Assembly (NCBI GenBank): GCA_036023115.1
Contig: JAYKKT010000073.1
Coordinates: 11,017,001-11,081,000, forward strand
DNA length: 64,000 bases
Source of the DNA: Brasenia schreberi
Taxonomy: Eukaryota; Streptophyta; Magnoliopsida; Nymphaeales; Cabombaceae
Direction: 5' to 3'
Both the position numbers and the translations under genes were made by a program. The notes beneath the pieces are model-generated. The model saw only the letters and a program-made list of their open reading frames with translations. It was not told the origin of the DNA and did not search any database. Position 1 is the first letter of the stretch; every line of letters starts with the position of its first letter. Of this stretch, positions 55,705 through 64,000 are shown piece by piece.

Positions 55705-57590
55705 TGCAGATGCCGGCACAAGCTCCTCGGTTTCCTTTTTGCACTAAATAACTCTCTTTTGTTCCCCTTTTTCTGTTTTCCCGGTGAGAAAGTGGCAAGA
55801 GATCTTTGCTCGGATAGACAGACCTCTTATTATTATAACCTATTGATTCTATTCTCTACATTGATGCGGTGTAGAATTGCATTTTTCGATGTCAAGGCAA
55901 GCAACCTTGGTGCTGCTCTTGACTCGATTCTTCATTTATTTCTTGATGTTTTCTTAGAAGAACTTCAATTGTACATGACTATTAGTATTTCTGGTTGATA
56001 GCTATTAGATGCGCTCCTTTTACAGTTTCTGTGCTTGGTGGAAGGTGTTTCATGAAGCTATGGTTGAATTTACAAATGGGATTTAGCCAATTTGTTGCTG
56101 CTTCTGCTGGCAGTATTGTACTTTGTTCTAAATGAATCCATTTTTTTAGCTTAGAAAACGGTAGCATTTGACCTTTCTCAATTTTTGGAAGAATGTCTAC
56201 TATAGATTTCTGCTTGATAATGAGACTACAATGCAGCCCTCTCTCTCTCTCGTGAACATTGGTGTTGATGAGGGCTATAAGAAGCTGGTTGCTCATTGAC
56301 GGGGTCCAACAACCGATTTTTCTAACGCAAATGAAGCGCCATACATAATCATGTTATTGATCCTATACTTTTTTCTTTTACGGGACCATTGATTCTATGT
56401 TTGAAGTATGTTTTGTACTTTTCATCATAACCCTTTCACATTGACATTCTCTGTTACAGTTTTTTTTCCATCTCGCTTCTTTTCGTTTGGATTTAGAGCA
56501 AATTCAACAGTAAGTGCCATGTCCCGCCCAAACCAAAGAAACTAAAACACAATGCTTTTATCTTACAGTGCTGATTTGTACATGAAGCAATAAGGACACC
56601 AAATTAACTTAAACCACAGGCAAACACAGCAGGTTCAAACTCGAACCGAGCCAGCCTTAGAACTAAGTGCATCTAACCAGTCAAACAAGTCTGGAGACCT
56701 TCCAATTTGATTACGTTTCTGCCTTTTCAGGAACCTAATCGAAAAAATGTGTTTGGAATCAGTCTTAGAACTGCCGGGTACGGTTTTGAAACGACTGTTC
56801 TAACCACCTTGAAACCGAAGGTCCAAAATTGTGAAGAGTCGAGCGGTTGGAACTGGCGGTTCAATATCGAATAACCAGTCATATTGGTCATTCAATATAT
56901 ATTTATTACGTATAATATTATATATGTTATCCATCCCTTTTAAATTCAAATTCAAAAAAGGCGGCTCGCCCGTTGACATTTTATTTTTGCAGATATACAA
57001 TGGCGGGTCATTCAAAATATATTATATATTATGTGTTAATATATATTTTGCGTGTCATTTTTTAATCCAAAATAAAGGACACGCAAAATACGATAACCGG
57101 GACACGCAAAAAAAGGCGGCTCGCCCGTTGCCTATGTGATGATAGGCAGGGTTGTTCAAAGTAAGATAAGAGAACTAGTTCAATGGGTACGGCGCCTTAG
57201 TGCTCTGAATCTCTGATGCTGCTGGTGGGGAGTTTAATTTCAAAGGTGCATGGGTATGAATTTTAGAATTCGGCGTCCTCTTGTAACCAAGGAAAAAAAC
57301 CTGGCCTTGATGGAAATTGAAATTTCGCCCTACAGTGAAGTAACAACTTCCTTTGTGGTAAAATCGGAAGGCCGAAGGAAGATGCCCGCACGCCCCCCAG
57401 CGACATAACATAGCAAATTGGAGGGGCTTGGTACAAATGGCAGAACCAGAGGCTTGTATAGGAGATGATAGCGGGCAAGCGTTACCGAGGATTAGGGTGT
57501 GCCGATGTAAGACTTGTGAAATAATGACAAATACAAACCAAAATCTATAACCAATTTAGTATATAAATCTAAATGCAAAAGTTTCTCTTT
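55705..57590. other. eIF4B 3' UTR and intergenic region
   Basis: The first few hundred bases are presumably eIF4B 3' UTR (T-rich). The rest has no supportable gene. At 56640-56890, GAACC/GGTTC-rich wording suggests a degraded transposon. A 22-bp direct repeat (56954-56975 and 57109-57130) brackets a 13-bp perfect inverted repeat (57044-57056 with 57078-57090, TATTTTGCGTGTC). Confidence 0.5.
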
Positions 57591-58920
57591 TTATTCACTA
57601 ATAACTTGAACAAAAACCACTACCATGGGCTTGGTGGGAATCATCTTGACAAAACCAGCATCTCCATTCTTCAAGAATTTGGGTTCCTTCTCAAGCTCTT
57701 TACCAGATCGCCTGTCAATCTTGGTCACAAGTTCAGCAAATTTGACAGCAATGTGGGAGGTGTGGCAATCAAGAACAGGAGCGTAGCCATTTCCAATCTG
57801 GCCAGGGTGATTCATGATGATAACTTGAGACGTAAAGTTAGCAGCCTCCTTGGCAGGGTCATCCTTAGAGTTTGAAGCAACAAAACCACGCTTGAGATCC
57901 TTGACTGCAACATTCTTAACATTGAATCCCACATTGTCACCAGGAAGGGCCTCTGAGAGCTTCATGGTGCATCTCAACAGACTTAACTTCAGTGGTCAAT
58001 CCAGTTGGTCCAAAAGTCACCACCATTCCAGGTTTCAAGACACCAGTCTCAACACGTCCCACTGGCACAGTTCCAATTCCTCCAATCTTGTAGACATCCT
58101 GGAGGGGTAATCGGAGGGGCTTGTCTGTTGGTCGCTTGGGCTCATTGATCTGGTCAAGGGCCTCAAGAAGGGTTGGACCCTTGTACCAGTCAAGGTTTGT
58201 AGACCTCTCAATCATATTGTCTCCCTCAAAACCAGAGATAGGAACAAAGGGAATCTTGTCCGGGTTGTATCCAACCTTCTTCAAGTAGGAAGAGACTTCC
58301 TTCACAATTTCATCATATCTAGCCTTGGAGTACTTAGGTGTAGTGGCATCCATCTGTTCCAAAGAAATCCAGAAATGAGAAATTGAATAAATTAATTGAA
58401 AATTTTGATCAAGCATGCCTTTTTAAAGTGCAGGGCGATAAAGGCCTAAAAAATCATATACCTTGTTACAGCAACAAATCATCTGCTTCACACCGAGAGT
58501 GAAAGCAAGGAGAGCATGTTCACGGGTCTGTCCATCCTTGGAAATACCAGCTTCAAAACCACCAGTAGTGGAATCAATGATAAGAACAGCACAGTCAGCT
58601 TGGGATGTACCAGTGATCATGTTCTTGATGAAATCACGATGCCCAGGAGCGTCGATGACAGTGCAGTAGTACTTAGTGGTCTCAAACTTCCAGAGAGCAA
58701 TGTCAATAGTGATGCCACGCTCACGCTCTGCCTTAAGCTTGTCGAGCACCCAGGCATACTTGAAAGATCTCTTGTTCATCTCAGCTGCTTCCTTCTCGAA
58801 CCTTTCGATCACTCGCTTGTCGATTCCTCCAAGCTTGTAGATCAGGTGTCCAGTGGTGGTCGACTTGCCGGAGTCGACATGTCCAATGACGACAATGTTA
58901 ATGTGAACCTTCTCCTTACC
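57591..58920 (-). pseudogene. eEF1A: Translation elongation factor 1-alpha pseudogene
   Basis: The minus strand encodes the GTPase domain (58462-58920: [17 protein letters not shown], residues 2-154). A 108-bp intron (58354-58461, GTATAT...GGAACAG) follows, then domains 2 and most of 3 (58353 to about 57618). Three lesions stand out. The codon before GGTAAGGAG is TCC and no ATG is available. Two bases are missing near 57952-57957 (MHHEAL then frameshift). Sequence beyond PTKPMVV is unrelated, so about the last 47 of roughly 447 residues are absent and the frame stops at 57591. It retains introns and promoter, so it is a duplicated rather than processed copy. The high similarity suggests it is young. 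Confidence 0.88.
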
Positions 58921-60145
58921 GGATATTATAAACACAACCAATAAAACCCCACAGTTAACTAACAACTTGAGTTTTTGTTCCGAAATACAAAGAAAAAGAA
59001 CGATGTGATATCAGTAAAATGTGACCTCAATATCATCTGTTCTCTGCAGTAACAGACGAGAGATAATGATAATAGTATGTGAAGCAATTAGACAACAATA
59101 AATTTTAATACCCATGAAATACTCTTGAAAAAACTACAATAGATTTACATGATATAGACGTTGCTGGGCGACTAATAACAATAACAACATATGGAATTCA
59201 GGAAAATATGGAGACGCCCACCGGAAACGATTAGCGAATCTTTTCCCGCGTTTTTCAACAGCCGCCTAACGGTTAGAAGCTTAATTTGATTTAGATCCCT
59301 AAAGTTGAGAAACCAAATCAAGTGCGCACGTAAACCAAACGCGCTACACAAACACACATATAAAGACAACTAGAGAACATATCCCGTTAATTACGCCAGT
59401 TTAACAGAGGAGATCATTGATTTTTTAACGACCAAGCAGCGTAATGGCTGTTACACCACAAGGACTGAAAAAATCGTTTACGTCAAATCATTTCAGAATC
59501 CCGATAAAGAAACGGAAACTCAAGTGACTCTACAAGTTAGATTTCTTGACAAGCGGAGAAAACAGACAACAATCCACGATTTCTCAATCAATTTCTAAAC
59601 GAGTTCCAAGCCAACCCCCAAAAAATAAGATCAAAGGTCCAGATACCATAAAAACGACACCACAAAAGATTTTATGAGTGACAGACCAAATAACCAAAAC
59701 CAAAAGGCAAATCCTTTAAAAGCCTGTAACTATAATGCAGGGAATAAGAACAGAATAACTGAGACACAATCGGACGCTTTTCTCGACGCTAGGAGATCAC
59801 TTCTACCTTACAAACGAGCGGAGAGAGATAGAACGAGGAAGAAAAGGAGGAAGAGGAAGAAAGCTTCTTAGATATAAAAAAGCACAAGAAATCAAGCGAT
59901 TGGTTACAAAGATCTTTCGCGAAGATCCATGAAGAACGAGTCAAGCAAAACAAAAGCCGCAATAAACGATCTAAGCAACAAAAATCACTCATCAAACAAT
60001 ATTCGATACGAATCGTAGCCCGACTAACAAATCTATGAATCAAAACCGATGAACAAGAGTATAAGATAATGAAGAAACCGACCTCACGCGGCAAGATAAG
60101 CGATCGGGCAAGGAGCACAACAAGGGACGCAGCGATTGAAGTAAA
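58921..60145 (-). other. Leader exon and 5' UTR intron of the eEF1A pseudogene
   Basis: Plant eEF1A genes carry a long intron just before the start codon. Here a donor GTGAGG follows a short leader exon (about 60088-60145). The intron would extend to about 58935-58955. TTGTTAG near 58958 is the only acceptor-like sequence close to the coding start and is weak. Bases between hold no gene; the short plus ORF at 59674 is chance. Confidence 0.55.
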
Positions 60146-60169
60146 ATACCGGGGCGCTCTCGACGGCGG

Positions 60170-60200
60170 CTTTATATCGTGGCGAGATCGATTAGGGTTT
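60170..60200 (-). promoter_or_regulatory. eEF1A-type promoter: TATA box and telo-box
   Basis: On the minus strand AAACCCTAAT (60191-60200) is followed 13 bp later by ATATAAAG (60170-60177). A CT-rich initiator region (ACTTCAATCGCTGCGTCCC) comes next. This layout is characteristic of plant eEF1A promoters, which marks the pseudogene as a full genomic duplicate including its promoter. Confidence 0.7.
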
Positions 60201-60201
60201 C

Positions 60202-61722
60202 TCCTTCCGCCGTTGGATGCAAGCGCCTATTATGCTTGATCTCTCCCGACGGGAACAGATCGGACGGTTTAGAATTGTCCGAAACTCCAAACAAAGAAAA
60301 ATGCTAAAACAAGACGTTAACAATTCTCCCCTTTTCATTTAACGATATGTCGTTCTTTATTTCTCGTCAAACGTCTAAAGTGTTCAGATTAGTTACGTAA
60401 CCCTCACCTTTGCGTGTTTAATTAAGGATATCGAACTGTTGTTAACGTTATATGTATTACCAAGTTAGGTCACGATGTCTTGTAGTTCTTTAAGTTATTG
60501 CCAATCACTGTGATTAGGGTTGTTCAACGAACCGTTGCGACCGAATCAAACAGTAGGAACCAAACCAAACTGGTGGTTTGGTTCTTTTCTAGATGTTGAG
60601 CGGTTTGGTTTGGTTCTGTTATTAGTGGTTTAGTTTATGGTTTTAATGTTAGAACCGAATCATGAGAATTGAACTGAAACGATATATATATGACTTCTTA
60701 TTAAGGAGATATTTCAATGAGCCAATAGAAGATAAATGATATTAACATGTTTAAGGTGATTCAAACATGTAAAGAGAGACGACTAATATATGTTAAAAGG
60801 TCTGAAAAACTAATCAGTCAACACTTTAAAATAACTGCAGAAATGTTAAATGAATTGGATAATGGACACGGATTATCCGGTTCATTATACTCATTGAAAA
60901 ACCCTAGGGGGCTTCGACATTAATAAGTTGTCTGTTTATCTTCGATGCAGTGATGATGGCTGGTTGATAACCGGCCTGCCGATTTGAACCATAACCAAAT
61001 CGGCCCCCAAACCAATCTAACCAGAACTCATCAAACAGAATCTGAAGTTCCCTGCTTGGATACCATGCTTGCTTCCCCCCCCCCAACTATTTTCTTCATT
61101 TTTTTGTTATTTATTATTGATTTTCGGTCCGAACCATAACTAAGCAAGAATTTAATGTTTGATGGAAGGTTTGAGGAGATTTGAACCTTGACTTTTGGTG
61201 CTTACAATTTTAAGTTTTGTGTGGTTGGCGTGAAACTTTGGTTTCATAAGCACAATTTGAATTAGAAACTTGAACAATAAGAAAAAGGTGGAAATTGGAC
61301 CTAAGGGTTTTACTAGAAAACCCAAGTGCTTGCTTTTCTTTTGTGTTGTTATCGTACTTCATACGGAAACTCAAACTTCAATATCACCTACAAATCAAAC
61401 ACAAAAAAATGATTATAAGGTCATGTGAGTCTAGGCCCCTAATTTTAGTAGCAGAGGATGCTACTGATAATTCTTAGCAAACCAACCAAAATCGGCAATG
61501 TCTACTTCAAGGAATTGTGCAATTCACTGTCAAAATAATAACAGGAATTGTACCATTAGCTTTTGGTTATAAAAAAATGAATGCTGAAGAATCAATAAGA
61601 AAACTTAGAAAACGGTATGTAGGTCTTGTGTCTGTAAGGAAGAAAGTGAGGTCGGTTTAAAAGGTGAAGTGAAAGAGTAAGGGAAGGAAGCCATTGGGTG
61701 GACAGAGACGGGTCTGGCGACG
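60202..61722. other. Intergenic region between eEF1A pseudogene and SURF2
   Basis: No gene found. Around 60515-60660 there is GAACCG/GGTTTGGTTC-rich sequence starting AGGGTTGTTCAACGAACCG, probably a transposon scrap; its other end could not be found. A run of nine to ten C lies at 61075-61084. The last 200 bases are the promoter and leader of SURF2, without an obvious TATA box. Confidence 0.45.
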
Positions 61723-61937
61723 ATGGCAGAGAAGGAGGGGCGTCTGCTTTTGGGGGATCCGACGTTCGAGAAGACGGAGAAGGGGAGGATTCGGTGCGTG
61801 GAGACGGGTCACGAGATGCTCCCCGGAGACGCCGACGCCTACAAGACGAGCAAGCGATGCCGGTTGTCCCTCATCGACGCCGCTCTCTCACAGAAGAAGC
61901 CTCCCCTCAACCTCTTCAAGCAGGACCCTCTCTCTAG
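61723..61937 (+). CDS. SURF2: Surfeit locus protein 2-like, exon 1 (gene continues beyond window)
   Basis: 71 codons plus two bases from ATG 61723 to the donor AG/GTACGC. MAEKEGRLLLGDPTFEKTEK and GRIRCVETGHEMLPGD..AY match the conserved N-terminus of plant SURF2, as do KRCRLSLIDAAL and KKPPLNLFKQDPLSR. The next conserved block of the family, a Lys-rich segment followed by CKLTGD-type and HIWKH-type motifs, is not seen up to 64000, so the next exon lies past the window or was missed. The protein is small and poorly characterised; its animal homologue is nucleolar. The start was chosen because it is the first ATG giving the conserved N-terminus. Confidence 0.85.
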
Positions 61938-64000
61938 GTACGCCTCCCTACTTCCATCTCCATCTCTCTCTTTAATTGTTGTGATAGAACTTAGAATTTG
62001 TTCGTCAAGTCATTCATGGCTGCTATATATTTGCTCATACTGTCGATGGTTTCTTGTTGCTCATAACTCTTTCTTTCCCTCTCTCTTTGTTCCTGTGATC
62101 GGTCATTTTCATTGCTTTGTTCAATGACAATCTCTGAGCTTCTTCTCACTTGTGTGGTGAGTAATTTGGACATGAATGATGCATAATCTTCAATAGCAGT
62201 TGTTTTTTCGTAATAATGATCGGGGTGGATCAACCTAATTAGTCTTATGCAAGTTCTAATACAATTTATAGATACGCCACAGAGAGTTGAAAACAAACTA
62301 GTTCAGTATTTGCGCACTGAATACAATTTAAACGTCTACTTTTCTGCTACATCGGTTGTCATTGACTCATATTTTCCACAGGCGGGAAGCTAAGGTTGGG
62401 TTTTGATAAATCCTCAAAATTTTCACTGAGAATAGAATATGGTAGTGATTCTCAAGAGCTCTGCCTCATACGACATGCAGCAACACATCCATCTTTTCAT
62501 GTTCCCAATTCTTGGAAGTAGAGGTTACGGAATTGCTGCCTCCTTTTATTTGTATACCTGTGGAGAAATTAGACTTACGGCATTGGGATGGAAATCTAGA
62601 CACTGAACTAAAACGGAATGACTCCTAAAAGGATTATTATTTCCAACTATTGTTGTTAAAGTGAGATCCAAGGAGATCCCCTTCTCACAATTTCACTTCA
62701 AACAGAGCGACTCCTAAAAGTTGTTTTGATATTATCTTTGTGTTCTCCATAGATGGTTTTTTTTTTGGTGGGGGGAGTGCTGAGGTACTCATATGCTTAG
62801 TTCATTTGTGTTGATGCTCTTATTAAACAGGGAAGTTTTTTTTTCCTTAGCTAATACTTGCTTGAAGAAGAAAGTTAGGCTTGATTTGGAGGATAATTGT
62901 GGAAACTAAAAATGTGGAGCACATCCAGATCCATGTTGGATAAGGAATGTTTAGGTCAGCGTGAGTTGCTTTTCGACTTTGGTGGTTGGTATGGATAGAT
63001 GGATTGGTGTTCACTACTCACTATAAGAATTAGGGTTTTGTCCTGGTGAAAACTTCAAGTTTCTCATTCAGTAAGCCTGTGCTAAAACTTCAGCATGGGA
63101 ATAGTATAATTGAATAAAATTGATTGATATTTAAGTTTTCTTCAGTGAGGTTCTCTGTCAACACATCCCATTTTGCCTAGATCTGGTGTGACTATTAACA
63201 GCCTGTGGAATTAGTCAGAATTAACTTTAACCTCCCTTGGGATGCATCTATCAGTTGTCAGATAATTCTGTGGGTCCAAATAGAACAAACTAAGTGTTAG
63301 AGACTAGTGTTGCTTATAACTTAGGTTCTGATTTCAAAAGTCATATGATGTTTTGATGGGAACTCAAAAAGTCTTAGACCCTGGAAAGACTGATATTACT
63401 GTGAAAAGTTTTGGCTACCACCTATATTCAGGACTGTCGTCATGGCTGCATAATCATATAATTTCATTTTCTTAAAATTTCTACTTTTTATATTGTCAAT
63501 GATTAGTGAGTTACTTTTCGTAATATTTTATTATTGACTTTCAATGTTATTATGTGCTCCATGCCAAAAAGATTCCAACAATGGGATGTACTTAAAGAGA
63601 GACTAAATCAATTTCCATCTAGTTAACAAAATTAATGTTTTCGTAATGAGGGTACATATAGTGCATGTAGGAAATGGTGAACACTATCAAATTGTGGCAG
63701 AGATTCAAATGTATGTTATTTGGCATATCTGGCTTGTGTAATTTCTGTTAGAAAGTCCCATTGGAATTGAAACTGGGATAACCTGCAACTTACTCTTCCC
63801 ACAGCATGGAGATGTGGCTTGCTAGATTCAGGATACTGCTAGGTCTATGAATTTCATATTAAGATTAGTCATCTAAAGCGTGGTGCAAAATGAGTAAGTG
63901 TAACCATATTCGCAGTCCTTGCAGAAGTAATAATATCAGCACCAATTTTCTGTGAGACTAAGTTACACTGGCACCAACATTCACTACACAAGTCTAACTG
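61938..64000 (+). other. SURF2 intron 1 (partial)
   Basis: T-rich intron-like sequence with no repeats or genes that I can support. The ORF shadow just after the donor and the minus ORF at 61991-62296 have no recognisable content. A T/G run at 62757-62776 is low complexity. Confidence 0.6.

Noticed and set aside
57263..57478. Small ORFs between eIF4B and the eEF1A pseudogene
   Set aside because: No recognisable motif, overlapping frames on one strand, and no conserved context. Treated as chance ORFs.
58423..58965. Functional eEF1A with an N-terminal extension MLVNCGVLL...
   Set aside because: The apparent start is a TTG codon within what should be the leader intron or its acceptor, not an ATG, and downstream lesions make the gene non-functional.
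61938..62127. Read-through of SURF2 exon 1 (ORF to 62127)
   Set aside because: Sequence after DPLSR is T-rich intron following a GTACGC donor and lacks the conserved SURF2 continuation.

Overview
The window is nuclear DNA of a flowering plant. The evidence is a plant-type eIF4B gene with introns, an eEF1A relic with a telo-box/TATA promoter and leader intron, the first exon of a SURF2-like gene, plant hAT and RTE transposons, and very large Ty3/gypsy elements whose archaeal-type second RNase H is the hallmark of the plant Tat lineage (Ogre/Retand/Grande relatives). The sequence alone does not place the species more precisely.

Bases 1-47160 are one block of nested Tat-lineage retrotransposons. 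The LTRs are about 3.0-3.4 kb, start TGTAAACACC and end GTCTACA in element orientation, and occur in both directions. The clearest element lies on the minus strand at 20468-34727. It has two LTRs, a primer-binding site, gag, protease, RT/RNase H, archaeal-type RNase H, integrase, a polypurine tract and a perfect GCATG target duplication. It sits inside the gag gene of an older plus-strand element (19181-20467 and 34733-34919). Around it are: a relic whose polarity flips at 8524, giving a long inverted repeat (1578-12727); a non-autonomous derivative in which gag is replaced by a Lys/Ser-rich ORF (12728-19180); a truncated LTR interrupted by a solo LTR with AACCT duplications (36639-42270); and an LTR plus decayed gag (42271-47160). 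Every pol or gag copy carries stops, frameshifts or lost catalytic residues.

The LTRs share structure beyond coding. A hairpin lies 83-88 nt from the U5 terminus, with compensated stem changes across eight copies. About 110-bp tandem modules each carry two small hairpins. One solo LTR holds an array of eight GGCCTGC/GCAGGCC hairpins. A 19-bp palindromic unit recurs upstream of the TATA box. One 829-bp tract looks identical between the two LTRs of the full-length element, inside otherwise divergent sequence.

Bases 47161-64000 are gene-bearing. eIF4B (plus, exons 48414-49465, 55126-55518, 55680-55704) has a 5.66-kb first intron containing an RTE LINE fragment inside a hAT-like element inside another hAT-like element; both hAT-like elements have 8-bp duplications. 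A 159-bp MITE-like element lies upstream of the gene. On the minus strand is an eEF1A pseudogene (57618-58920, promoter near 60170-60200) that has lost its ATG, two bases and its C-terminus. SURF2 exon 1 (61723-61937, plus) opens a gene that continues past the window. No rRNA, tRNA or CRISPR was found. All comparisons were made by eye.
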